Assembly: GCA_964540135.1 (NCBI GenBank)
Contig: CAZILK010000004.1
Coordinates: 1-60,952 of the forward strand
Direction of reading: 5' to 3'
DNA from: CAZCAQ01 sp964540135
GTDB taxonomy: Bacteria; Patescibacteriota; WWE3; UBA101185; UBA10185
DNA length: 60,952 nt
Shown: in pieces, positions 1 through 7,467 of the stretch
Numbering within the stretch: the first letter of the stretch is position 1
Layout: each line of letters opens with the position of its first letter
Made by a program: the position numbers and the translations under genes
The notes under the pieces: generated by a model
The model's input: only the letters and a program-made list of their open reading frames with translations
The model's database searches: none
What the model was told of the DNA's origin: nothing

Positions 1-68
1 ATGGATCGGTTAAGGTGCCTACTGTGTTACAAAAGTATCTGGATTTCACACAGATAATTCCTAAGTAA
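1..68 (+). CDS. serS: Seryl-tRNA synthetase, C-terminal end only (partial)
   Basis: The reading frame beginning at base 3 is open from the window edge and ends at the TAA at 66-68. It encodes GSVKVPTVLQKYLDF and seven more residues. This matches the conserved end of bacterial SerRS, where a strand containing a GSVxVPEVLxPY-type motif closes the catalytic domain. Only the last 21 residues are visible, so domain content and activity cannot be judged. The call rests on the motif alone. The next gene starts about 50 bases downstream with its own promoter, so serS probably ends its transcription unit here. Confidence 0.72.
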   Translation, partial: GSVKVPTVLQKYLDFTQIIPK

Positions 69-77
69 GACTGTAGT

Positions 78-105
78 TTGTTTGCAAATAAACTCCTTCT
101 ATACT
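78..105 (+). promoter_or_regulatory. Promoter of the orphan gene at 117
   Basis: A -35-like TTGTTT (78-83) and a -10 TATACT (100-105) are 16 bases apart. The ATG follows 11 bases after the -10 box, so the transcript would have a leader of only a few bases. No Shine-Dalgarno sequence is present. Confidence 0.55.
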
Positions 106-116
106 AAAGTTCCCAA

Positions 117-1262
117 ATGACATATTTAGGAATAGGTCCGTACAAGCCTAGTGATATCGGTATTTTTGAGGGAGGTGGTCCCGGCTGTCCCAGAGGCATC
201 ATTCAGCACCCTTACTTGATTGGATCTGAGGAAACTCAACATACTTACGCTGTAGCAGAATTAATATTGGAAACAAAATACTTGGAAGTTGATGGACGTA
301 GATTAAAAGTCGAACAAGAGGTAGGGCTTGGCTCAGAAGGGTATCAAAGAGTATCTTATGAATTGCCAGATGGATCGGTAGCTTTTGTAGATAGAGCAGA
401 CAATAGTAGGCAGCCGATACCTGAACCTAACGATGGATGGGTGACAACTCTTGGTTTACATGCGTACGATGATAATTCTCACCTTTTGAGGCGAAGTGTA
501 GTTGCTCTATCTGAGAGAACGGGTACTCCAGGTTTCATTCAGTACGGTGTTCAGAATAAAGCTGGACTAAGTACAAGTATAATGGTGGGGGTGGTCCATG
601 CGCCATCAGAGGAAACTTTTGCGCCAACGTTCTATTTGAGGGCAGGATCTCGCTTTGGATACCCACCGATCGCACATATTTTTACGTTGAATCAAAGATT
701 GTACGGTATAGAGCCTCCAGATTTAAGTATTGTGGAACTAGAAGAACAGGCGGATATAATTGAAAGGTACTTTGAGAAACACCACGGTAGAGAGAATTGG
801 CTGTTTAAAAGATTTATTGAAGAGAGAGCTGAGCCCTTAACTTCTCAAACCCATATTTTCTATAGCGATTCAGAGTTTAGAGCAGATTTTTATTATTCAG
901 GAGGATATGTGAGGCTTAAAATGCCAGATGGTTCAAGTAAGAGCCGAAACATCCAGTTTGATAGTTTAGGGACTGTTCCAACCGTAGACTTGAAAAGATC
1001 TCCCGGTGTTAAAAGTATAAGTGAGCTTTGTTATTTAGATGACCACATTCGCTTTAAGCTTAACTCCACTAGTTTTGCTGTTAAACCTCTTGTCTATTCA
1101 GCAAGCTCTGGTTGGGGTGATCTAGATTTAGCTGGAGATTTTATAAACAGTGCTGTGGCAGTACTTAGAGCGACTCAGTTTGGTGCAAATTTAAGAAATA
1201 TAGTCCAACCTTTCGACGTAGATAGCTATACTTTATCAACCCAGGCTTTGTGTGATTATTAA
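117..1262 (+). CDS. Orphan hypothetical protein, 381 aa
   Basis: I do not recognise this protein. It is a 381-residue soluble-looking product with no signal peptide and no convincing membrane segment. The N-terminus is rich in glycine and proline (GIFEGGGPGCPRG near residues 16-28). A charged, probably helical stretch lies around residues 205-235, and the rest alternates short hydrophobic and polar segments suggesting beta structure. No catalytic motif stands out. It stands alone, with its own near-leaderless promoter between serS and a methyltransferase-fold gene. The long uninterrupted frame and the promoter placed at its start support a real gene. Its role is unknown. Confidence 0.7.
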   Translation: MTYLGIGPYKPSDIGIFEGGGPGCPRGIIQHPYLIGSEETQHTYAVAELILETKYLEVDGRRLKVEQEVGLGSEGYQRVSYELPDGSVAFVDRADNSRQPIPEPNDGWVTTLGLHAYDDNSHLLRRSVVALSERTGTPGFIQYGVQNKAGLSTSIMVGVVHAPSEETFAPTFYLRAGSRFGYPPIAHIFTLNQRLYGIEPPDLSIVELEEQADIIERYFEKHHGRENWLFKRFIEERAEPLTSQTHIFYSDSEFRADFYYSGGYVRLKMPDGSSKSRNIQFDSLGTVPTVDLKRSPGVKSISELCYLDDHIRFKLNSTSFAVKPLVYSASSGWGDLDLAGDFINSAVAVLRATQFGANLRNIVQPFDVDSYTLSTQALCDY

Positions 1263-1321
1263 TTTCAAGATAGTGTACTAAACCGTTTCGTAGATATTCA
1301 CTTTGCGGTACTATATATCCA

Positions 1322-2014
1322 ATGAGTATATTTCAGGGTCTTGCATTACCTAAGACTATATTTGAGACTGACTCCGATATTAATGGCCATATTATGGTTA
1401 TTGATGCAGGTACTACTCGTAAACTTAGTGTTAGTGGAATTATTCAGTCAGTTAATCATGCATCTCCAGTTAGTTTAAAAAGATACTGGGGAAGAGCTGT
1501 TGAAAGTTATAAAGAGATTTATCCGGAGGTTAATAATCTCCTTGTTCTTGGTATGGGCGGAGCGACTCTTTTACATCTCATGTCTGAGGCTTTTGAAGGA
1601 CTTAAGATAACAGCTGTTGAAATAGATCCCGTTATGGTTAAAATTGCTGAAGATTATTTTGACGTAAAAGAAATACCAAATCTCCATGTTATTATTGGAG
1701 ACGCACTTAAAGTGTTAGCCTCTCCTGATTCTTATAACATTCCGTACTTTTCGTTTGACTCTGTCTTTGTTGATATTTACATTGGCGATAAATATCCTGA
1801 TCTTGGTGAGACTGGAACATTTATTACAGGACTTAAAAAGGTAGTTAAACATGAAGGCTGGATTGTATTTAACAGGTTGTATTGGGATTACCATCAAGAC
1901 GATGTGAACGCATTTATTGAAGATCTCCACCTCCATTTTAGTGAAATAAAATCCATTGTAGTTGCTGGTCGTACAAATTCAGACAACGTTTTAATTTTTT
2001 GTAAAAATACTTAA
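1322..2014 (+). CDS. Spermidine-synthase-like SAM-fold protein
   Basis: The product has a Rossmann-type nucleotide-binding core of the spermidine synthase/methyltransferase superfamily. LLVLGMGGATLLHL (about residues 73-86) is the glycine-rich loop, ITAVEIDPVMV (about 97-107) carries the acidic residue that contacts the adenosine ribose, and IIGDALKVL then FDSVFVDIY follow as motifs post-I and II. At 230 residues it lacks the N-terminal beta domain of true SpeE, so polyamine synthesis is not assured; it may instead be a fused-MFS/spermidine-synthase-like methyltransferase. A TACTAT -10 (1309-1314) lies 7 bases before the ATG, so the mRNA is probably leaderless. uppP follows 5 bases after its stop. 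Confidence 0.75.
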   Translation: MSIFQGLALPKTIFETDSDINGHIMVIDAGTTRKLSVSGIIQSVNHASPVSLKRYWGRAVESYKEIYPEVNNLLVLGMGGATLLHLMSEAFEGLKITAVEIDPVMVKIAEDYFDVKEIPNLHVIIGDALKVLASPDSYNIPYFSFDSVFVDIYIGDKYPDLGETGTFITGLKKVVKHEGWIVFNRLYWDYHQDDVNAFIEDLHLHFSEIKSIVVAGRTNSDNVLIFCKNT

Positions 2015-2019
2015 GAGTA

Positions 2020-2832
2020 ATGACAATTATCCACGCTTTTATTTTAGGTCTAGTCCAAGCTCTAACTGAGTTTTTACCGGTCTCATCTTCAGCTCACTTA
2101 ATAATTTTACCTTCACTTTTTAAGTGGGATATTCAACCACTGTTTTTTGATGTAGTCCTTCATCTTGGAACAGCAGCAGCTTTGTTAACAGTTTTTTGGC
2201 ACGATCTATTTAGTATTCTGCAAAGCCTCATCAAAGATGCTCGTTCTTCTAAATTCAAACTAGCAAGTTACTCTAAAACATCACAGCTTGGCTTTTATGT
2301 CCTCATCGCTTGTATCCCTGCAATTATTGTAGGGCTTATTTTTGGAGATGTGATTGAGGAATCATTTAGAAAAGTTGAATTCACAATCATATTTCTCCTG
2401 TTAGGAACAATACTTATGTCAGCTGCAGAGATATATTACAAACACAGTTCAGGAGATAAAGAAGTATCTGGAAGATCTTCTATTATAATAGGACTTACTC
2501 AGGTGCTTGCATTGTTACCAGGTTTCTCAAGATCTGGCAGTACAATATCCGCTGGCATGTTAACCGGTCTTAGCAGAATCAACGCTGCTAGGTTCTCTTT
2601 TCTAATGTCAGTACCTCTTGTTCTTTCAGCTGGAGTATTTGAACTTCTTGATAATATGAGCCTGATCTCAACCATTTCTCTGGAGGTTTTTTTAGTCGGC
2701 TTTATCACAAGTTTTATCTTTGGAGTACTTGTAATTAAGTTTTTACTTAACTATCTAAATAAGCACTCACTTATGGTCTTTATAGCATATAGGCTATTCT
2801 TAGTCATTGCGCTTATTATGCTCGTGTTATAA
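2020..2832 (+). CDS. uppP: Undecaprenyl-diphosphatase (BacA/UppP)
   Basis: This integral membrane phosphatase recycles undecaprenyl pyrophosphate to the monophosphate carrier used for peptidoglycan and other envelope polymers. The two family signatures are clear: ALTEFLPVSSSAHLI at about residues 14-28 holds the (E/Q)XXXE-type and SSSAH elements, and GFSRSGSTISAG at about 168-179 is the P-loop-like RSGST motif. About seven to eight hydrophobic segments are visible. The length of 270 residues is normal. It starts 5 bases after the preceding gene, so the two are likely co-transcribed. Confidence 0.95.
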   Translation: MTIIHAFILGLVQALTEFLPVSSSAHLIILPSLFKWDIQPLFFDVVLHLGTAAALLTVFWHDLFSILQSLIKDARSSKFKLASYSKTSQLGFYVLIACIPAIIVGLIFGDVIEESFRKVEFTIIFLLLGTILMSAAEIYYKHSSGDKEVSGRSSIIIGLTQVLALLPGFSRSGSTISAGMLTGLSRINAARFSFLMSVPLVLSAGVFELLDNMSLISTISLEVFLVGFITSFIFGVLVIKFLLNYLNKHSLMVFIAYRLFLVIALIMLVL

Positions 2833-2833
2833 T
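2825..2833 (+). promoter_or_regulatory. Extended -10 promoter for secA
   Basis: TGT followed by a consensus TATAAT (2828-2833) overlaps the end of uppP. The secA ATG is 10 bases after the -10 box, which implies an essentially leaderless transcript. A good -35 is not obvious, which is usual for extended -10 promoters. Confidence 0.65.
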
Positions 2834-2843
2834 CTTTCTTGCC

Positions 2844-5408
2844 ATGTTCCTATCAAATCTTTTTGATTCAAATGAAAAACAACTAGGTAAAATCCGTCCA
2901 ATTGTAGCTGAAGTTAATACACTTGAAAGCGAGATGCAAAAACTACTACAAGATGAGTTTGTAGCTCAAACAAACGCTTGGAAAGACCAGTTTTCTAAAT
3001 TACAAAAAGAAAAACACGAAGAGCTCTTAAATGAAATACTTCCAAGAGCATACGCTATGGTTCGTGAAGCTTCCGTTCGTACACTTGGTAAAAGACACTA
3101 CGACGTTCAAATTATGGGAGGTGTTGTTCTTCATCAAGGTAAGATTGCTGAGCAAAAAACAGGTGAAGGTAAAACACTTACAGCAACACTCCCTTTGTAT
3201 CTTAATTCATTAACCGGTAGAGGAGTAAGCCTTGTTACGCCAAATGATTACCTTTCAAGACATGGTGCAGGATGGATGGGAACGGTTTACAACTACCTTG
3301 GTGTCTCAGTTGGTGTAATTATGCAAGAGCGAGCTTTTGTATTTGATCCAGACCATGAAAATAACGAATTTGACGATGAGTATGCAACACATCTTCGGGT
3401 TGCAACTAGAAGAGAAGCTTATAACTGCGACATCATTTATGGAACAAATCATGAGTTCGGTTTTGATTATCTTCGCGATAATATGGCAGGAAGTCCTGAC
3501 GAGCTTGTTCAACAAACAGCTAATAAAGAATTTGGCGAACACTTCTTTGCTATTGTTGATGAGGTGGACTCTATTTTAATCGACATGGCGAGAACCCCAC
3601 TTATTATTTCAACAAGTGTCGCTCAAGCAGCAGAGCGTTATTATGACGCTGCCAAAATAGTATCCGGACTTATTAAAGGCATGGATTTTGAAGTCGATGA
3701 GAAATTTCGAACCGCAAATTTAACTGATATTGGTATTCGTAAAGTTGAAAAGCTGCTTAATGTTAAGAATCTATATGAAGAAGATTTTGAGATGGTGCAT
3801 TTAATGGAGCAAGCATTGACTGCAAGAGGACTTTTTGAAAAAGACCGAGACTATATTGTTAAAGATGGCAAGATTGTAATTGTTGATCAGTTTACCGGAA
3901 GGCTTCTTCCTAATAACTCTTTTTCACACGGACTTCATCAAGCAATTGAAGCAAAAGAAGGAGTTGAAATAAGAGAAGAAACAAGGTCTGTAGCTGAAGT
4001 TTCTTATCAAAATTACTTTAGACTTTACGAAAAACTTGCTGGTATGACTGGAACAGCAGTTACTGAAGCCGAAGAGTTTTACAAAATATACAAGCTTGAT
4101 GTTGTTGTTATACCAACAAATAAGGCAGTTAATAGAACCGATCACAATGATCTTGTTTATAAAACAGAGTCTGCAAAATTTACAGCAGCAGCTGACGACA
4201 TTGCAGAACGCAGTAAAAAAGGCCAACCAGTTCTTGTTGGTACAACTTCAGTTGATAAAAGCCAATTACTTCACGAACTACTTTCAAGACGTGGTATTAA
4301 GGCTGAAATTTTAAATGCTAAAAACCATGAAAAAGAAGCAAATATAATCTCTCAAGCTGGAAAAAAAGGAGCAGTTACTGTGTCAACCAATATGGCTGGA
4401 AGAGGTGTTGATATTTTACTTGGTGGAGAAAATGCTGCCCAAGCAGAATACGAAGAGGTTGTAAGACTTGGAGGTCTTCACGTTATTGGAACAGAAAGAC
4501 ATGAATCACGAAGAATTGATAATCAGTTAAGAGGAAGGGCTGGAAGACAAGGCGATCCTGGTTCGTCCAGATTCTATGTTTCATTACAAGATGAATTGAT
4601 GCGTGTTTTTGGTGGAGCACAGATTGAAGGGCTGATGAACCGGTTTGGTATGGAGGATAGCATTCCTTTAGAAGCTGGACTTGTGTCAAAAGCAATTGAA
4701 AATGCACAGAAAAAAGTTGAGAGCATGAATTTTGACCGTCGAAAAAGAGTTGTTGAAATGGACGATGTTATAAATGTTCACAGAAGTGTAGTCTATAAAA
4801 TGCGAAAGCGCATGCTTTTTGCACCAGAAGAAGGTGAGTCTTTTAAGGCGTGGTTTATACCAAAACTTATTGAATTTACACCAGGGTTTGATGTTACAAA
4901 ACACTGGGATACTTTTGAACAAGCGTCAAGTCTTAAGACTTGGCTTTATGTTGTATTTCAAGTTAGCCGTGAGGTTATCGATGTTTTGTGGATGGATCAC
5001 TTAACAGATATGGATAATTTAAGAGAGGGAATTGGTCTTCGTGGTTATGCTCAAAAAGATCCAACAGTTGAATACAAAAATGAAGGGCATGCAAAATTCG
5101 AACGCCTTGTTGGAAATATTTATTCAAATATAGGAGAGAGACTTACACGAATTTCTGTTGAATCAGCAAAGTCAGAAGAGACTGGAGCTTTCTCAAGAAA
5201 TAGACAGTCGTCATTTGATAATTTAAATGTAACTCAAAGTACTTATGAAACAGGCGTAGCTGATGAGGCAGCTCTTATGGGAGCTCCTGTTATTAATAGA
5301 TCTGGTTATAAAGTTGAACCTGTTGTATCTGGTGTTAAAAAAGTTGGCAGAAATGAACCATGTCCTTGTGGAAGTGGTAAGAAATACAAGAATTGCCACG
5401 GTAAATAA
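2844..5408 (+). CDS. secA: Preprotein translocase ATPase SecA
   Basis: SecA is the motor that drives unfolded preproteins through SecYEG. Visible elements: the helical N-terminus, Walker A TGEGKT at residues 106-111, the DEAD-like VDEVDSILID, the GMTGTA motif in the middle, the NMAGRGVDI and QLRGRAGRQGD motifs of the second ATPase domain, and the scaffold and wing regions. The last 17 residues form the SEC-C zinc motif CPCGSGKKYKNCHGK (C840, C842, C851, H852), which binds SecB or lipids in other bacteria. At 854 residues it is near typical length. Transcription probably starts at the base of the ATG. Its partners secY and secDF are also in this window. Confidence 0.98.
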   Translation: MFLSNLFDSNEKQLGKIRPIVAEVNTLESEMQKLLQDEFVAQTNAWKDQFSKLQKEKHEELLNEILPRAYAMVREASVRTLGKRHYDVQIMGGVVLHQGKIAEQKTGEGKTLTATLPLYLNSLTGRGVSLVTPNDYLSRHGAGWMGTVYNYLGVSVGVIMQERAFVFDPDHENNEFDDEYATHLRVATRREAYNCDIIYGTNHEFGFDYLRDNMAGSPDELVQQTANKEFGEHFFAIVDEVDSILIDMARTPLIISTSVAQAAERYYDAAKIVSGLIKGMDFEVDEKFRTANLTDIGIRKVEKLLNVKNLYEEDFEMVHLMEQALTARGLFEKDRDYIVKDGKIVIVDQFTGRLLPNNSFSHGLHQAIEAKEGVEIREETRSVAEVSYQNYFRLYEKLAGMTGTAVTEAEEFYKIYKLDVVVIPTNKAVNRTDHNDLVYKTESAKFTAAADDIAERSKKGQPVLVGTTSVDKSQLLHELLSRRGIKAEILNAKNHEKEANIISQAGKKGAVTVSTNMAGRGVDILLGGENAAQAEYEEVVRLGGLHVIGTERHESRRIDNQLRGRAGRQGDPGSSRFYVSLQDELMRVFGGAQIEGLMNRFGMEDSIPLEAGLVSKAIENAQKKVESMNFDRRKRVVEMDDVINVHRSVVYKMRKRMLFAPEEGESFKAWFIPKLIEFTPGFDVTKHWDTFEQASSLKTWLYVVFQVSREVIDVLWMDHLTDMDNLREGIGLRGYAQKDPTVEYKNEGHAKFERLVGNIYSNIGERLTRISVESAKSEETGAFSRNRQSSFDNLNVTQSTYETGVADEAALMGAPVINRSGYKVEPVVSGVKKVGRNEPCPCGSGKKYKNCHGK

Positions 5409-5464
5409 TTTATTCCTCTTCACTTCTTGATTACAGTGTTCCATAAACGTAGTAGAATGTTCGC

Positions 5465-6151
5465 ATGAGTACAACTAAAGAAACCTCAGAGACTTTAGAT
5501 AACTACATCGATAAAATTAAACCAATAGTATTTGAAATGTTTAAATACGAAGGAAGCGGTCATGACTTTGGCCATCTTGATAGAGTTTATAACCTAGCTA
5601 TGCGTGTTCAGGAAACAGAAGGCGGGGATCCAGTGGTTATTGGAGTAGCAGCTTATCTTCATGATTTACATAGACTTAAAGAAAAACAAACCGGCACTTT
5701 TTGTCACCCTCGCGATTCGCTTACTGAAGTAAAACAAATTCTGGAATTAGTGAATTTTGATGCGGATAAAGTTGACAAAGTACTTCACTGCATTGAGTTT
5801 CATGAGGAATATGCTTTCTCGCCAGGCGGAGTAACCGTTACTGATATTGAAACTCAAGTATTACAGGATGCTGATAATCTAGATGCAATAGGTGCAATCG
5901 GACTTGCAAGAACCTTTGCGTACCATGGCTCTAAGGGGGATCCAATATTTACTCCTGAAATACCTCTTCAAAAAGACACTTATGAAGAAGGTGTGAAAGA
6001 TCCTGACGCTGTTCACCATTATTATTCCAAGTTATCAAAACTTGGCGCGAATATGAATACGGTTACAGCAAAACAATTGGCAGAAGGCAGACAAGCTATT
6101 ATGGAGACTTTTATAACTAAGTTTTTGGAAGAATTAGAAGGTCAAAGTTAA
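5465..6151 (+). CDS. HD-domain phosphohydrolase
   Basis: A 228-residue protein of the HD superfamily of metal-dependent phosphohydrolases. Metal-ligand candidates are H33/H37 in GHDFGHLDRV, the HD pair H66-D67 in AYLHDLHR, and the aspartates of the later LQDADNLDAIGAIG motif. The closest family resemblance is to small stand-alone HD hydrolases (YedJ/YpgQ type) rather than RelA/SpoT. The substrate, nucleotide or otherwise, cannot be told. A TAGAAT -10 box (5453-5458) ends 6 bases before the ATG, with TTACAG 16 bases further up, so the mRNA is predicted leaderless. The HAD phosphatase follows after 8 bases and lepB after that. Confidence 0.88.
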   Translation: MSTTKETSETLDNYIDKIKPIVFEMFKYEGSGHDFGHLDRVYNLAMRVQETEGGDPVVIGVAAYLHDLHRLKEKQTGTFCHPRDSLTEVKQILELVNFDADKVDKVLHCIEFHEEYAFSPGGVTVTDIETQVLQDADNLDAIGAIGLARTFAYHGSKGDPIFTPEIPLQKDTYEEGVKDPDAVHHYYSKLSKLGANMNTVTAKQLAEGRQAIMETFITKFLEELEGQS

Positions 6152-6159
6152 AGCTATCT

Positions 6160-6792
6160 ATGCTCTCCACTAAGAAAATAATCTTCTTTGATTTTGACGG
6201 AACAATAGCTGACACTCTTAAAGCTTTTATGATGGTTAATAATAACCATTATAAAGAGTATGGTACAAAATACATAACGGATGAGGATGTTCCAAAGCTT
6301 AAGCATATGAAAGATTTTGAAATCTTGCGATTCCTCGATATTAATTTTATTGAATTCTTTTTAATATCACACAAATTCTTAAAGCAAGTTTCAAACTTTA
6401 TGCCTAGTGCGCCGGTTTTTGAAGGTATGCTTAAGCTTCTCGAAGACCTCCACAACTCTGGTCGTAATGTAGTCATTGTGTCCCGCAACTCAGTGCCTAA
6501 TATAAAAAAGTTTTTTAAAGCAAACAAAGTTGAGCACATGAATAATATCTATAGTGAAGGCTTTTTTACTAAAAAAGATAAAATAATAGATAAGGTACTA
6601 GCAAAACATAAGCTTACAAGTTCGGATGCAGTACTCATTGGAGATAGGTTAACTGATTTTGAGAGTGCTAAAAAAGCTGATATCGACTACGTATATGTTT
6701 CATGGGGATATGGTGTTCCATCTAAAGAGCAAGCAAAAGAGCTTAAATATAGAGTTGATTCCCCTGAAGAATTAAGAAAGCTGTTAATCTAA
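6160..6792 (+). CDS. HAD-superfamily phosphatase
   Basis: A 210-residue haloacid-dehalogenase-type phosphatase of the phosphoglycolate-phosphatase-like group. Motif I is FFDFDGTIADT, with nucleophile D11 and acid/base D13. Motif II is the VIVSRNS segment, which has serine where Thr/Ser is expected. Motifs III and IV are the lysine-rich stretch and IGDRLTDFESAKKA. A helical cap sits between motifs I and II. The substrate is unknown. It lies 8 bases after the HD hydrolase and its stop is separated from the lepB ATG by a single base, so the three form an operon. Confidence 0.88.
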   Translation: MLSTKKIIFFDFDGTIADTLKAFMMVNNNHYKEYGTKYITDEDVPKLKHMKDFEILRFLDINFIEFFLISHKFLKQVSNFMPSAPVFEGMLKLLEDLHNSGRNVVIVSRNSVPNIKKFFKANKVEHMNNIYSEGFFTKKDKIIDKVLAKHKLTSSDAVLIGDRLTDFESAKKADIDYVYVSWGYGVPSKEQAKELKYRVDSPEELRKLLI

Positions 6793-6793
6793 T

Positions 6794-7336
6794 ATGCCAA
6801 AAAAAGAAGCAATCCTTGAAATTCTTGAAACAATCGCTGTTTCATACATAGTTTTAATGGTTATATTTAAGCTAGTTGCGTTTCCGGAACAAGTAATGGG
6901 AGCAAGTATGGAACCAACCCTTCATACTGGGGACAGGATTCTTGTTGAAAGAATAACCAAAAGATACAGAGAATTTAATCGTGGCGAGATGGTTGTTTTG
7001 ATGCCGCCTGGGAATGAAGGCATCCACTATGTTAAAAGAGTAGTTGGGCTTCCAGGAGATATCATTAAGATTACTGACTGTCAGGTTAGTGTGAGCATTG
7101 ACGGGGAGAAATTTGCACTTGAAGAACCGTATCTAAGTGAGGGAGAGTGTACAGAAGCTGGCATTTACTTAAAAGAAGGTAGGGCTTTACGGCTTGATGA
7201 CGCGGAATTCCTGGTTCTTGGGGATAATAGGTCCAATTCCGCAGATTCTAGATACTTTGGGCTTGTCCCACGTGATAGAATTCTAGGAGCTGTAATATTT
7301 AGATTTTGGCCGGTCTCCAAGGCTGGATTCTTTTAA
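6794..7336 (+). CDS. lepB: Signal peptidase I
   Basis: Removes signal peptides from secreted proteins at the outer face of the membrane. One N-terminal membrane anchor (residues 10-30) is followed by box B, MGASMEPTLHTGD, with catalytic S38, box D, YVKRVVGLPGD, with general base K81, and box E, VLGDNRSNSADSRYFG. The Ser/Lys dyad makes it the prokaryotic P-type and not the ER/SipW type, which has His in place of Lys. At 180 residues it is compact. It ends the HD-HAD-lepB operon, just upstream of the rpoB promoter. Confidence 0.95.
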   Translation: MPKKEAILEILETIAVSYIVLMVIFKLVAFPEQVMGASMEPTLHTGDRILVERITKRYREFNRGEMVVLMPPGNEGIHYVKRVVGLPGDIIKITDCQVSVSIDGEKFALEEPYLSEGECTEAGIYLKEGRALRLDDAEFLVLGDNRSNSADSRYFGLVPRDRILGAVIFRFWPVSKAGFF

Positions 7337-7344
7337 ATATGTTG

Positions 7345-7373
7345 TTGACAGCAAAAAGGGGCTATGGTACGTT
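7345..7373 (+). promoter_or_regulatory. rpoBC promoter
   Basis: A consensus -35 TTGACA (7345-7350), a 17-base spacer and TACGTT (7368-7373) preceded by TGG, giving an extended -10. Transcription would begin near 7380 and leave a leader of almost 90 bases before rpoB. Confidence 0.7.
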
Positions 7374-7388
7374 TTACAAGCTTCTTTG

Positions 7389-7441
7389 CACTTAAGTGTA
7401 TTTTTTTAATATCATCTTGAAGATGTAGGGGTGTACATCTT
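7389..7441 (+). promoter_or_regulatory. Structured leader of rpoB with overlapping hairpins
   Basis: CACTTAAGTG (7390-7399) is a palindrome followed by a T-run. Further on AAGATGTA (7420-7427) can pair with TACATCTT (7434-7441), an 8-bp perfect stem with a 6-base loop. The same AAGATG can instead pair with the upstream CATCTT (7413-7418). These pairings exclude each other, as in an attenuator, but the T-tract after the second stem is poor, so the role is inferred. Confidence 0.45.
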
Positions 7442-7467
7442 TTATTTGAAAAACAATAAAAATTATA

